DNA from: Trichoplax adhaerens
Lineage: Eukaryota; Placozoa; Uniplacotomia; Trichoplacea; Trichoplacidae
Length of the DNA: 64,000 bases
Direction: 5' to 3'
Assembly: GCF_000150275.1 (NCBI RefSeq)
Contig: NW_002060952.1
Coordinates: 1,292,452 to 1,356,451, forward strand
Position numbers and translations under genes: made by a program. Positions 10,471 through 25,617 of this stretch are shown piece after piece. The notes below the pieces were generated by a model, which did no database searches, was not told where the DNA came from, and was given only the letters and a program-made list of their open reading frames with translations. Within the stretch, counting starts at the first letter, position 1. Every line of letters begins with the position of its first letter.

Positions 10471-13400
10471 TAGCAGAGATCCGTATCCTTTCATGAATTG
10501 CATACGTGTACTGCTTATAATTAAACTCGTTATCAATTAGTTCAGCCAGTAAAGAAATTCATATTACGAAGTTACCGTTGATTACAGGAATATGCACTGA
10601 TAATAAGACTTCTTTCGGCGCAGACTACAAATTTAACACATTCCAAATGTATACGGTTGGTTAGCGAATCAAACAATCAAATAAAGGCTATTACTATTTT
10701 TATCTTTTTCGATGAAAACAAAACCCATTAGATCGATATAGCAATAGCTTATTACAAGACATTACTTTAAAGTCGAACTTTCATTGAATTGAATGTAGCT
10801 GGTGCAAATCACAAGAGAAGCCTGATAATGCAGCTATATCAGTTTGAAGCAGAACTACTGCTTTTCTCATTTAGCGAGTACCGTATAAACTGTTAAGCCT
10901 CATCTACTTAAAAGCAGAGCAAATACTCTTTGTTAAGGTATTACATGTTTCAACTACCTTACTTAATATAGTCGTATCTGTTAAGATGCTATGTCACAGA
11001 TCAGCTTCATCGAGCCATCGATATTTATTGAAGTTTAGTCGATTTTATTTCAAAGGTTTTGCTATCATTGTTCAACTTCACTAAATTTAGCTTCATCTAT
11101 ATTTAACCCAATGAAGTCCGAAGTATATCCTTTACCATTTTGATATGGATCTATCTTAAACTTACCATTATCGCTTAATAGTTCTAAATTTTACTGCAAC
11201 TGAGTATCGTATAATAAAAATATCTACGGAAAAGTAGCCTTGCCATTTGAAATTATCTTTGTCTAGAGTGCTTACGAGCTAGCTTAATAAAACTACGATC
11301 TATAATATTTAGAAAGATCTTGGCGAATTTCTTTTGTTGAGATAATTGTATAGTATCGTAAGCACTTCTTGTATAGTTTTCATGGGATTAACTGCAAATA
11401 GGGTCATTCTTAAAATTTATACACAACATGCATCATTTCACATGAACTTCATATTGTAAATGTTACTACAATATAATTTTCATGATAAATATGAAGAGTT
11501 TAAAATTTTACTCAGATATTACTCTCATAAATGTGCTTCTAAATTGCTAATACAATTAATATCTGTTCATGAATAAATCCATTAAAACTAAATAAGCGGT
11601 TTTAAACTCACGTAGCATATTGTCGATCATGAGTATAGCATTATAATCGGCCAAAACTACCAATCTAGTAACGGTATTAATTCGACGGAAAGCGAATCTT
11701 AAAGTTTTCATTTCTGAAATTTTTCCTCGGATCCATATGGAATTAGAATATTGCAGCCTGCATTATCATATAGAATCATCCTATAATTATAAATCTGTTT
11801 TTTAATAGAGCATATCAATAATTACTATAATGTTGTGGTAATGATGATCATCATACGTGACTAGAAATAACAAGCTATTTAGCAGGTATCTTCATTTAAA
11901 TTGATAAAATCTAGCTCAATCAGCCATAGATACGCCCGCACTATTTAACCTATTAGGAACTTCATTAGAAGAATCTTTTGATCTGCTTTTCCTTTAAAAT
12001 AGCGTAAATGATCTGCATTCCTTCTAATTTATCATATACCACCAGTAACTTAAGCACTATATTTATATGCAATTTGAATAATATGGGCTTCTTGCTACAT
12101 AATCCTTTAATTTAGAATTTCAGATCAGTCGTTTAACTGTCATAGATATTCGAGATCTCTTTTACTAATCCAAGTTGAAATTGTAAAGGCAGGTTTTTGC
12201 CGCAAGAGAAATGAAAGAGTAATTATGAGACAAAAGGCTATTGACAGATGTTTTATAATGTTTAACAGTATTAAACAATTAAGCAATTCAAATCATTAAT
12301 CAAGTAATTATAATTTGGAGCTATCAGATACGTAACGTATAGAATATGTAGCCAACTTCTGAGCAATGACTTAAAATAATAGATAAAAATAATATGTATA
12401 TCACTTGATAAACTTTTGCAATAATCTCAATTATAAATTAGCGATTGGGCTAACTAAGGATGAAGATAAGTTCCTATATTTAATTAAATATGCTAGATAA
12501 TTTAGTAAGATAAAATTATTAAACAGTATTACTAGGTAGATCCATTTCTGACGTGTATAATAAAATATTTATTCCTTTAGGAAATCAAATTCCTACACAT
12601 TTTATATTTAAACGACTGTTAATAATGATATTGGTTTAAAGTTAAAATGTATTATGACCGGAATCATAATATCACTTAGTTACTATGAATACAGAATAAT
12701 TGTTGCCTTAATATAATTTTGAAAATAATGCCGTGAGAATGAAAATCTGTTAGAGATAAAATCAATTAACCTTGACGCCTTAACATCAATCATCGAGGAA
12801 GATAAATAAACCTTACCGACTAAATAAAAAGCTCTAAATTGAATATAAACAACTGTTAGATAAAAATCAAGATTGAAAGCAATTCTATCGATCGTTTCGA
12901 TCTATGAAAATATCCATCTCGTTATAATGATAAGTAGTTCATTCAGTGAAAGACAACAATAATTAAAAATTATACTAATATAAGGATTGCAATTAAGTGA
13001 TATGCCAAAGATCAGCCTTTTCTTTATATTTTAATAAGTCATAAAATGGCTAGGAAACATGTTAAATAAGAATTCACTGAAAATTCCCCAATATCAGCAT
13101 TCAGAAAACTAACGCATAGTTTATACGGACGTAAATTTGTAAAATTTGTAGTTAATTAATTATGCTATTGAAAGTTAAAGCCATAAAAATAGAAATATAC
13201 AGGATTTACAATCAAAACGCACAATCTCCCTAGTACCGGTAATAAATCTGAAACGATCAAAATATAAGCCAAGCGTTAGCTATTTTTGCTCTTTAACAGA
13301 TAAATACCAATCAGGTTATTTATGAATATACATAATGACCTCTAGTTGTTTATAATGGAATATGTTAATTTATACGATTTAATTGCAATCATGTTATTGA

Positions 13401-16172
13401 TCGATTTTAAGTTGATATTCTTCAATATCACCAATGTATTATCATTTGGCAGTCTATTCACTAATTAATTATGAAATTTCGTAAAGCTATATATTTTATC
13501 ACAGGAAGACTTGTTATGCATAACTTCCTAATTTAATTAAACATTAAAATTAATACTATCATATTATGCTAACCTACGTTAAAGGTAATGGAGTTTACTA
13601 AGATAATTTAACAGTACACATAATTAAAATGAAAACAAGGCTGATCATAATTAAAATGATGTCTACCTACGCCATAGATATTAATCTATTTATTAATTAA
13701 CATGTTATTTTACTTGAAGTATAATCTTCGACAGTCCCATTGGATCGGACCATATGGAAAATAAGAAATATTATCCTGGAATTGATTATGTTAATAGATA
13801 ATGTAAAGCCTCGATTGTATGTTAATCGATACTTTTATCAATGAGGTAAAAAAAGAAGAGTTTATCAGCTTCTAAAAATATTCCCTATAATTTCCTCTAC
13901 CTTGTTTATTTGACCATTTCTATTTATGCGTTATTCAAGAAATAAAATAAAGTGGAAAAATAACTAAATAATTTGATTTCAGAGTATATCCGTATTAGCT
14001 CTACACTAAATCAAATTATGAAGATTCAAATAATAATTTCTCTTTTCTTATCTACTATATTCTCTCATTCAAGACTTCATCCTGTTAGGATTTTACATCT
14101 GTTTCATTTGAATCAGTGATTTATGGATTTCATATCAATTATAATTAGCATTTAGACAGGCTTATTACCAGCTCAAATAATTTATTTAGAAGCTATAATT
14201 CTATAGAATAAACAGTTATCCTTTTCTAGATTACTTCTATTTTATCTCTTTATAATTTAGATATTTATACTTTCATAAAATTACAAAGCAATATATGTTT
14301 TAATTTCAATTGGGTTGATTGGTTAATATTTCATATTCAAATTAAAGCGCAGAGGTTAAAGGTAATATACTATATGACTAATTTAAAGACTTAAACGAAT
14401 ACGTCAGTATCCTGCTACGTAAATTATAGACCAGATGAATAAATTTATCAAAATGAAAATTTCATAATGGCCAAAGTTTGAGAACATTATAAATACCTAG
14501 TATTATGATTAATTCCATACTCCATTAAAAGAACTAAATATAAGTGATGAGGTCGCTTTAATAATTTCAAAGAAACAACTGTTCAATTTACGTAGGAAGA
14601 ATTTAGAAGATAGGATTAATACCATACTTTTATTTAAATCATATAGCCATTAATACTATCCTGCTCTATTATAACTTCATCCGAATTCTCTTAAATAAAT
14701 CCAGAGCTAAAATTCAGTTCAGCTATCTCGAAAAATTAGAGCCCTTTTCTTTACGTAACTCGTATATCTGATTCTAGTTAATATATTTTAAAATGAGACC
14801 TTTTGACGGTAAATTACAATATTTCTTTATTGAGTAGGGTTATTTAGAAAATGCATCAGCTATACAATAATAATGGATCATTCCCTAAAAAAATTTAAGT
14901 GTACTGTGTTAGAAATTAATTATCCTTTCAAATTCAAATTAATGAAGGAATTTTTATATGTTCTGAATATTATCATCATCGTTGATACCTATATTTACAT
15001 TATAGTCAATATTGCATTCAACACTGTAGTACTTCGATTCAGTCCAATTGCTAACTGTATAAATTAAAGCGATTCATCTTTTTACTGATTTTCATTATTA
15101 ATTCCCATGATATATTTTTGAATAAATTGTGTTCGATTTCCCATGATCACGATTAGATTATTATCACAATTTCTTCATTTTCCAGTCTGCTATTTTATTC
15201 AGATTTCAAATTCCAATACAAATAAACCCATTGATGAATATTATTACTCAGTTTATAAATAGTTATTTATCAGTGGAAAATATGAATATTTCAAGAGCTG
15301 ATATTTCAAAGCTTATTTTAGCCTTTTCTACGGACATGGTATTTGTCGACTCATGTTTATTTTTGTTCGTATTGAATAGACAGTTACATTTTCGAATTCT
15401 TAAATTGCATCACTACTGATACCTGATATTAGTAGTATTTACATGATAAAATATAGATTTAACAAAACTGTGGACAAAATACACCAGTAATTCAAAAATT
15501 TAATCCTCATGTGTCCTAAAAGTATTGATTTTCGATTAAAAAAAAACATCTGAATTAAAAAATCAACGTCCGATTAATCGCGATAGTGGACACTAAAATC
15601 AGCTATAACATGATTTCGATCCTTTATTCCGAGCATCCGTTGTATATATTAGACAAACTCTTGAGCTATTTTTATCTCTAATAATCGATACATTTGCATC
15701 TCAGAAATCTGATTGTTTGTAATAATAGTAAACTAGATCGGTGATTTATACAAAATAGATTTATATGGCAAAGTACTACCTATTCATATTGTCTGCTATA
15801 TTTTCAATACATTAATATTCAATCAATCATAGACAAAATTTAATATTCGTTCTGGTTATTTACTCCAGAAACGTGACACTAAAATTTGAAAGGTGACTAG
15901 TAATAATAGATTTCACTATTTCGACGTTTTATTAGATACGAGTTAATACCGAGTCATTGAATATTTTCTAATGATAAAAGTATAACCATTCGGAATGTAC
16001 AGTAGGTATTGAGGAAGGTTGAAAGATTTAAGATTTTTATTTCTGCTTTGTGTAATTAACTTTAGATTTAGTTGCAGTGAAGTCTAAATATCCGGATATA
16101 CTATTCGTATCTAACTCGGAATTAGTCTTACAGTATGCTCGAGCTGTCCTGCTAAAATTTAGGAAACTATGC
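10471..16172. other. gene-free AT-rich DNA
   Basis: It is uniformly AT-rich with no long open frame, no recognisable domain, no tRNA-like fold and no tandem repeat. Minus and plus frames of about 60 codons (for example 14873-15067 and 15231-15419) are compositionally random, rich in Ile, Asn, Lys and Phe, and lack splice context. I see nothing to annotate. Confidence 0.5.
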
Positions 16173-16230
16173 TGTCACAAAACAGCTTTGCAACAAGATA
16201 ACGTAATATGCGATCAATAAGTCAATTCCT
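16173..16230 (-). mobile_element. family B LTR-like terminal fragment
   Basis: The sequence from 16173 (TGTCACAAAACAGC then ACAAGATAACGTAA) matches the U5 end of LTR B1 when that LTR is reverse-complemented (TGTCACAAGCCAGC, ACAAGGATAACGTAA). The similarity fades after about 45 bp. No opposite LTR end or target-site duplication was found, so this is a decayed or truncated copy at best. Confidence 0.4.
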
Positions 16231-19200
16231 TGAACCACTTATCAAGGAAAGATATTTGCACTATCACAAACACTTTTGCTTTACTAGCAGACTACACAAA
16301 GATTTAAATGCCTCGTATTTTACGTTAAACACTAAGTTGGAGAATTCACTTTATTTCACGATATGCTGCATTTATATACTATTCCTCAATAGTTCATGAG
16401 TCATAGTTAATACAATTAACATTGGAATCATTAACTGAATTAGATATTAATTTTAGCTACTGCTCCCTTAATGCAGGTAACAGTATTTACGAACATAGAC
16501 ATGTAATGACTAATACAGAATAGTCAGATTACGATATGTCCTATCACGGAACATTTCCATGATAATTTACAGTCTACCATAAGTAAATTACAATCACAGT
16601 GATTCGAACTGTAAGTAGATGATTTACCTTCCCTATTATAACTATTAATTTCAGTATGTGTATAAGTGTCACTGTCATAAAAAGTCAGTGCTATATTAAA
16701 ACACAGTATATCCAAATTAGAAGTTAACTAAATAAGGATAAGCTAACAGAATTATCCTAACATAGATATTTGTACTGTAATGCAGTACATAACACTGTCA
16801 CACATACATTTAAGGAAATGATGAGACTAGATTTAAATTAGTAATTTAAAACAGTTCAACCTGGCACTACCTTTTAAGAGTTTATTTTGTATGAGTACTA
16901 AGGAGTCATTTAGTCAGACCTAATGATTGATACTAAGTTAATTTTATCTCCTTAGGAGTTTCTCACTGGTAAAACTTATAATCATGGTCGTATAACTGTA
17001 AATTCCAATTCTTGCGGTTTCATCTACTGAATATCTATTTCTGATAATCACTACGCTTTAATTTTTAGAAATTTAAATAGTACGATCTTAATCTTAATTC
17101 AAAATCTACTAACAATGTGATAATTGAATTGGATGTTAAAACCTACTGAGAAAATAAGAGGTGATTGAGTTATTGGATCTCAAATTACCGTTTACCCTTG
17201 GTTGATAGTACACTAAATTATATGTTTAATCCTTTGAACTAGTTGTTTCTCATTAATGTTACCCCTGAGGGCAAGGGTAAACAATAATTACACAAAGGGT
17301 GAACTCTTCATGACCATGATTGAGATATAAAAGAGTCTTTATCGACTCAAAATAATTATAAATCAAGATAAAACAATGCAAATTAAATGGTGCCACAATG
17401 CAAGAAATTAGGAATGATTACATATTAGAAAGATGATAGTAGAATCTAAATTATCCATTCAAAGTAAGCCATATCATGTATAAAAGAAAGCATACGGAAT
17501 CAAACAGAAATCTCTTTCTTATTACCACAGGACATAGACGTAAGGATTGGTAAACAAAAATTGCTAACATTTCGGATAGCATAAACGATTGATAAGTGTA
17601 AATATAAAAAATTGTTACTAAATTAGTAAGTAACCGATTTAAATGATATTACATCATTGATAGGGTTAATCCTATGAAGTAAAATGATGATGATATAATA
17701 TTAGTTATTCCATCCTATTTAATAATTAAGATCAAATAGATTAAAGATGTCGTTATCAAATTAAAAATAAAATCAATAAATTGAAAAGGATGCCAGGTCA
17801 AATTTATATAGAATTATTTTCTAACATGTCTTAAATGATTTAATTGTAATTTCTTCGCCGTTATTATCCTTAAATTTGATATAAGTGAATAGTAACTGTA
17901 ACTATTTTTTTAGTTGATATTGTTATTTAATCTGTAACACGCGCTATGAATTGTCGCCATGATTAATTTGCCGACTGATATTGAAGAAAAGTTGATGAGA
18001 GATGATAGATGATAATGAATAGAATTAGCAGAGAGTCATGACAATAATTTTAAAATGATAGAACAATTGAATTAGTTATGATACGGGCGATGATAACAAC
18101 AAATAAATGGGCACCAATTGAATAAATTCAATTGGTTTTAAAAAATATCAAGAAAGACAGATAACAATTAAAGTAATTCTTGGAATAAGGGACATAAATA
18201 AAAAACCTGTATCTATTCAAAGAATCTCTCATCGAAAAATCACAACTGTTACTAACTTAACAAACTGCCTTACAAGACAATACAACAACTTCCATCTTGA
18301 CAATGGTCATGAATAACCGTCATCAACAAGAGTGGGAGGGAAAAAAGCTGTTAATGCTATCATTAGATAAGACAATCGCCCGCAATCGTTATAAGGGCAG
18401 TTAATTGAAATTTTACAATCCTATCGTAAGTCAATAAAATCAAGAAATTATTTGATTAAAAAATAATCATCTTGAAACAATAGCACCAGTCTTGATGATT
18501 AAAACAAAATTCTATTAACGTCGTAAACTAAATTGAAAAGTAAATAAATCGCAGATTACAGATAAAATTTTAATTTTATCTTGCCTTTTATTTGTCAAAA
18601 AATTATTACAGAAGACATTACCAGTGATGTACGGTGCTATACATTCATCAGTCATGAGAAATTATAAATCTATATATTTTTATCTTGGTGAAAAGTTGAA
18701 GACAATTTTTGTTTATTTCATTTTATTCTGTTTATCTGTTGTCATTCAATGTAGTGATAGTTAGAAAAAATCAATCTCGATCAGGGGTGGAGGTGCATTA
18801 TTCTGCAATAGATTTGTCATGGCTTTACTTTATCCTGATAGGATTGTCTTCATTTTGCTATGTTGTTCCTGTTATGACTGATGACGATCACAGCAAAAAA
18901 ACAGAAGAAAATATTAATTTATTAATACTGTATCATCCTCGAAAAATCGAAAATCTTGCGCTTTATTAAAATTAATTATTGGTACTAATTTAATCATCAA
19001 GTTTATCGACTTATAATAGAATTCATTCCATCATCGTCACAAACGTCGCTACTATTGATTGGCAATAAAAATCATAGCTGACTTTTGCGATATTGTTGTT
19101 CTTATTTTCTCATCATTTCCTATTTAGATTTCCTCTGGCCTCAATCAGGTTCTAATTCTTGATATCAACATCTTAGACGACAAAAATAAGCACAACATAA

Positions 19201-22200
19201 TTGCAATCAAATTAATAATTATCTTTGTCTAGATTACATCTATCTGTTTATCATGCTGATTACCGAGCATTGGTTTATTCTTTCTTCAGTGTGATTTGTT
19301 ATCCTTAGACTTGACAAATGGGCCTAAAACTCAATTGATACACTTGAATTGTACTAAATTATTTCTAATTTACGCAATTAAGAAATTGATTTCCAATTCT
19401 AAAGCCCTGAGAATAGTTGCCAGTCCGTAGAAAGAATTCAAAACTATAAATAATTTAGTATGAAATTGTATAATATGATATAGTTGAAAACAATAGTGAT
19501 GTAATCGACATTCAATCCTCATATTATGCTACAATCATCAATTAATTATATCATTATTGACTTTATTTCAAATTAGAACTGTTCTCATGATAAAGACTAA
19601 TTTGTTCAACGCGTAATATTATCGAAAAATAGGTTAATTTGATATCAGCATCGAAAGTAATCGATTCATTTTAAGTCAGTGATCATTATTGTTTTACGTA
19701 AAATGTAGTAATTTTGATATAGTTTTTTCTATATATCACACCCTTTAGTTGATAAGTAAAAAAATTAAGTTAACTTAAAAAGATTAAGGGTGATTTCTGA
19801 ATGTCATGGAACATCTTTTTCAACTATCAATTGGATATGAATAAAATAACTCTACATCTATGATAGTATTTGAATAGATTAATAAAATTTTATACGTTTT
19901 AATAACTATAACGAATTGATAGGTAGTCTTGATTCAAATAATAGACATTGATAACGGTTAACAACTCAATTATATTGTCATGATTGAAAAAATTGTATTA
20001 CTTTTAATAGATTAATTTATTTTTAAAAACGACAATACGTCTGGCCCTTGATCAAGTGATTTACCTCTTTTTAATTTAATTACAGTAAAAAATAATCTTA
20101 TTGCAATTTTTTGATATATTTTTTATCAGCTTTCCGATTAACAGCAACCAAAGTAGTAAAAATCTTATGTTGCGCTGACATAAAATGCAAAAGCGATAGC
20201 AGACGTAAATATTAAGAAAATGAAATAAAGAAATTGTAATTTATGAAAGTAAGCCTATTAACTGGAATAAACTGAACGTACTTTAACCACTATAATGAAG
20301 TGTATCTATATAATTTAACGTGTAAAATTAGTCTAGATACTAGTGTCGGCAGTATCTGATCTTATTCAAATTGATAATAGTCTGGTGGATAATTTTCTAT
20401 TATGAACAATCAAATGAAGTGTGCTTGTTATTAATTTGAATGATAATAGCATGGCATCAAGACGAATAGATTGGATTGATTGATGAAAACAATTTAATTT
20501 GAAATTGTATCCAATTGTCATAATGATTCTTTACAATTATTAGATGATTGATTGTGAACAATCCACTTGATATCCTCCTACTCTCATTTCCTGACTATAC
20601 TTTCAACTTCCTCTCTTGACAATTAAAGCAAACATAATCTACTCAATTCAACAAAACACTACTACTAAACTATATTCACTACGTGGTCCAAGTAGATTGA
20701 AAATTATAGCACTGATGTGAATTAAATTATTACCTGGTTGTATAGCATGAAAGGAAGAGAAAAAAAATCAATATCTTGTTATTTTTAAAGTACGGTCTTC
20801 ATCATTTTCTATGGAGTCTTTATCATCTTTATAAATTAAAGTTAATTATAATCGTTCTTATTTTAAGCATACTGTATTTAATCTGGCAATACCATATTCT
20901 CCCGACATTCCATTAGTTTTATATGTAAATCCATTAGCAATTAGTTTGTACACGTGTCTGGTATTAATAACTATAGGTCGGAGATAAGGATAACAAAACA
21001 ACATTGGACATGGAATATCAACAGTTTTGATTTACATCTGCTACCGGAGTTAATACATGAAAGGGAAAAGTAGACAACAGATTTGATTCCATTCATAACA
21101 ATACAGTTCGAAGTAATCGGGATGATAGTAGGAACAAATCGTTATTAGTCTTCTATCCACAATAAGGCATTGGTTGAGCATAAAATATAATCCTCTATCG
21201 TTTTATTAAAGATAGTATATCGCGGATTACTAGCAAGAATTAATTACAGAAAATGTATTCTGACTATATAAGAGTGGAATACAGCAAATCCACTGCACAA
21301 GATAGTAAGCAACGAAGCAAGTAACAGCAATAAGATACACCAGCATTGACTAGTAAATAATTGAAAGGTGTATCATCGTTGTTAGCGTTGCCTACTAGCA
21401 TACGTTGAGTAAGAGGCGCTTGTTAAATGATAGTTAATACTATCGCTCAAGTTCGTTATTATCTCGGTTGAATTTAGGCTAATACTTGACATCAAATGAA
21501 ATTTTCCCTTAATAGAACAGTTATTAACAGTATTGAATTGGAATAGATAAAATGGAAAGACTTTAGTTGAAGTTTGGATTAACATCTGCAATACACTAAC
21601 GAAGTACAATAAGTCCATCTTCAAAAGATTACGCTTAGTAACGATTTATAAGTTGATCGGTTGTCTCCTCTTTTCCTTAATGAGAACAATTTAATTAAAG
21701 CTATTGTTCTGATCCTCTTCTATTATCGACTAACACATAAACCTTCATTATCAAATCAATTCTTTTCTCTAGATAGTTTTAATTAATGTTCAACCGATAT
21801 AGTAAGCATCATCATTATCTAGATCATCTATACGACAACTTGGTTTATCTCTATTGGTTAACTGCTGTATCTAAGTCTCTTATTATCGACCATAGCCTAT
21901 GATAAAGGTGATTTAATTAATGCAATTGGATGCAATCAATGATTAATAAGAATGTTTATATAGAAAATTTTCATTCATTATCATCCTTAGTAGAGGGTTT
22001 TATTTTAGTATCAACCAATCATAACGATAGCGATAATCGCTCATCATCGATACTTTAACTAGTGCTACGTAAGCGCTATAAGCTATCACTAAAAATTTAT
22101 AGCTTGATCATGAATCTATCAAGATACAGGATGATGATTAAACTGGATTCTATTTTTATCAAGAAATATTACCATAATTAATCAGGAAGAGACATAGCAG

Positions 22201-25119
22201 AAGAAAATATCCATTTTAGAGCATTATAAATGCCAACTAAAATAGATCGTTGTATGGATTACTGATGACGTTAATAATAGGTGTAGAGTAGAAATTGTCC
22301 CTGAATGATAATTTAAGGAAATGATTCATGAAGTGGCATAAACGTCATAGGTAGTAGTAGTGTAGGGTGGCCAAGCAAAGCTACATTCTTCTTACCTTAA
22401 TGACGCGGAAAAATGCTTGAAGACTAACTCAGCGATTAGTTGATGGACAACATCAAGTTCAACTCTATCAAACCACAATAGATGAATAGTAGAGCTAGGA
22501 ATAGTTGTATAATAAAAGGAAACGATTGCTCCAATACAAATAAACTCAACAATACTTCAAGCAAATAATATGACTTGTCCGTTTACAACTGTAACTAATT
22601 GATTGTTCTCTACCCTATCTAGACGTAATATATTTTTTCCTCTTATTTGCATTTATTTTGTTCTTTCATTTACATAGAGTATCTTTTGATCTTGAAATGT
22701 AACAACTTCAACAGTAATCACGACAAAGATTGAGTTGTATCGTTTATTCAATATAGATCACACTCTTCAGAGTTTACTATTAAGGTTAATTTCAAGGCGT
22801 CATTATAATCATCCTCATTTAAGAGGACTATAATAGGTATAGATCATTTAATTGCGATAGTTATTACTGCGGCTTATACTATACTGTGGCTTGGGGATTT
22901 TTTTGAAATAAGCTAAAGAATCAGAAAATCACGATCTATAACAGGTCCTCTTTTAATTAATATATAAAAATATGACAAGACTGAATTGAAATGGATTATT
23001 TTTTTATCCTACAAGGTTTAGATACATGCTATTACATCGATCAATCATCTATTTCAACAACTTATTTCCATTAGTTGATGACAATAAAATATTCAAAATT
23101 AAATTTAGTCGTAGTAGGATACGTCCATCTATGCCTGTTCAGTATGTGATGTAGTGGACGTAGACACGCTTCTAGATAAAAGAAGCGTGGAAATAATGAA
23201 AAGATGCTTCTAAAATGTCAATGAATTGAATAAAAGAAAAGAAACTTGAAAACCGATGTCGATCATGCCACATGTTTCAACAAGTGAATTTTTACACAGT
23301 TAAAAATAATTTTTCAACTTATCCAATTGAATGATGTCGTCAAGTCTAATGGAAAAGTCCATGGGACATGTTAAACGACCGCCTTCGATGAAGGAAACTG
23401 CAATGCAACTAATAGATAGTTAAACAAATTTTGACCACCATGATATAATTTACGGCGTCATAAAATAATCATGATAATAGTTTATGTCATGGCTATTATC
23501 TTCAAGTCCACTTGTATAGTCAATCCATTCTATTATTAATCGTTTCTATTTTAGACTCATTTCCCTCCCCCTCGTAATCAGACTTTATTTTACTTACCTT
23601 TTACTGATAATTTTTTTTTTGCTAGTCATTATCATCTACTTAACGCTATTTCCTACTGTCTCTCTTTCTGTCTTTCGATCGCTTATTGACTTACAATTGG
23701 ATAACGATTGATTCTTTATCCTTTCCAACGACTCTGATGCCTTGTTGTATCACTTTTGCCCTAGTATTAGCTCATTTTGAGTAGACCTATCGTAAGGTGG
23801 TCATGCTTAGCTATTGCAGCAGGAATACATCAATCGATTAACCCATCATACATGAGAAATATTTTTAACATGATGATAACAACTTCCTAGGAGTCAAAAA
23901 TTCTCATTCCAATCGTCTCTTTCTGCCTTGTATCTAGATATTTATAACGATAGTTGACGTCAATATCATAAGGTAGCAAAGTCGTTGGCAATTTACATTG
24001 ACCTTCTTATTGACATATGATCTATTGTTGCAATTAATGGGTAATATGTAACACTGTTGAAAGTTTAATCGATGCCGTCGTAATTGTGCATAACAATAAT
24101 TCAAACCTTATTTAATAGGCAAACAATTAGATTGTATTATTTCACTTAAAGACAAATCAACTCATCAAGTTAATCAATTGTATCAATTTTACAACTGCTT
24201 ACTTGTAGTGAAAGATCGAGCAGTATTGGATTCTATTTTTCATCGGTACCCCGCGTATTTACTATCATTCTTTTACAGTCGTCGTCTGTGTTTTTTTTTT
24301 ATTTGCTATCACTTTCAGAGTGGTGAAGAAGTGCAGCAAAGCTCGTCGTCAAGGTAAAGTGGAAGGTTAAATTGCTTAGAAAACTTATTATGGCTATTTT
24401 ATAAAATTAGATGGATAAATTAATATAGTAAATGTAGAGGATAGTCGAAATAGGGATAGCGATTCAATCAAAAGGTCGAACCTTACTTTTTTTTTCCTAT
24501 CGTCATGATTCATCTCATTATGTACTATTGCCGTAAGAATGAAGGAGATGGGAAAAGATACCATCAGGGCAAACAATTTTACTAGGCCTGATTAGATCGT
24601 GTGATTATCCAACTTGACTTTTAATAGTTAAATAATAAAATAACAATAATTGAATGCAGTTGTTACAGTTGTTACCGTTGTTAACCTATTCTAACTTTTC
24701 GCCCGCCCAACTTCTATTATATCCTTAACCAATTCCCTCTTCATCATCATCAAAGTCTTTTCTTATCCATCAATTAATTTTTAAATCTCGACCTACTGTC
24801 TATGTTACCCTTTTATTCAATGTTATCGATACACATGCGACCCTATATATAATCGTAAAATTATTATTGATCTATCATCACTTGTGCCACATCTCAACAG
24901 CTGTTGTCTTGCCTTAGTCCACCTTAATTCTATCAATTATTTGATCTACTATTACCAATCTTCAAGTGAGTGATAAGAATTTGTTATTCCTATTTTCATC
25001 CATAACGATTGATTCAATTTAATCATTGACTTAACCTGCTCTTACTTCATCTAATTTTTTAATCATATCACATTTTGTATTAGTTGACTTACATTCAATC
25101 TTACTGTTCATTTCTCCAG
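16231..25119. other. gene-free AT-rich DNA with one possible small exon at 24319-24353
   Basis: No gene is supported. One segment has good splice signals on the plus strand: a pyrimidine-rich acceptor ending TTTCAG at 24318, then 35 bases, then a GTAAAG donor at 24354. It could encode VVKKCSKARRQ between phase-1 junctions or be untranslated. Nothing links it to another exon. Confidence 0.4.
24895..24906. other. 12-bp palindrome CAACAGCTGTTG containing an E-box
   Basis: It is a perfect palindrome centred on CAGCTG, the bHLH E-box core. It is about 215 bp upstream of the possible noncoding exon at 25120-25223. E-box cores are frequent by chance, so only the 12-bp symmetry makes it worth noting. 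Confidence 0.3.
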
Positions 25120-25223
25120 CCGATAAATAAAACAACTTGCTTCAAACTTGTCTTGAAAAAAATCAAATTTCAACGATTAAGACTTCAGCCTCTTCAATTT
25201 CATAAACTTATTAGCAACTAAAG
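25120..25223 (+). other. possible noncoding exon with good splice borders
   Basis: An acceptor (TTTCTCCAG, ending 25119) and a donor (AAAG then GTAAGG, from 25224) bracket 104 bases with stops in or near every frame. This would suit a 5' UTR exon of a plus-strand gene, and the next plus-strand gene is Pitx 11.6 kb downstream. The link is inference only. The flanks are noticeably CT-rich on the plus strand. Confidence 0.25.
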
Positions 25224-25597
25224 GTAAGGTTATTAATCTCTTAATTTAGTTTTCTCTTTCTCGTCAATCGTTTTATTTTACATTCTATATCTGCCTGAAG
25301 CCCTTCTTAAGTGTTCTCTTTCGTTTTAATCTTTTTATTGATCGTCAATTTGTCTCTCTTTCTTCCCCGTTGATTGATTGCCCTTGATGTGCGTATACTG
25401 CGACTTCTTACTTGCCGACTAAGTCATTTCATGAATTCAGATGATCGATATACGCTGATTTAAATCAACTTCTTATCATTTCATCAACTATATTAACGTC
25501 ATCATCCTTGAAATAGTTAATAATTCGTCCGATAAAACGACATGACCAATTTAAAATTCAAATTAAAACATGTAATTACAGTCTACTTGGATTCCAT

Positions 25598-25617
25598 GTT
25601 GTTGTTGTTGTTGTTGT
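25598..25617. repeat. (TTG)n microsatellite
   Basis: Six to seven perfect TTG repeats in anonymous DNA. Confidence 0.85.

Noticed and set aside
16590-16620. GATTCGAACTG, reminiscent of a tRNA B box
   Set aside because: The T-arm stem does not pair and no matching A box or acceptor stem is present. The similar GGTTCGAAATC at 10087 fails in the same way.
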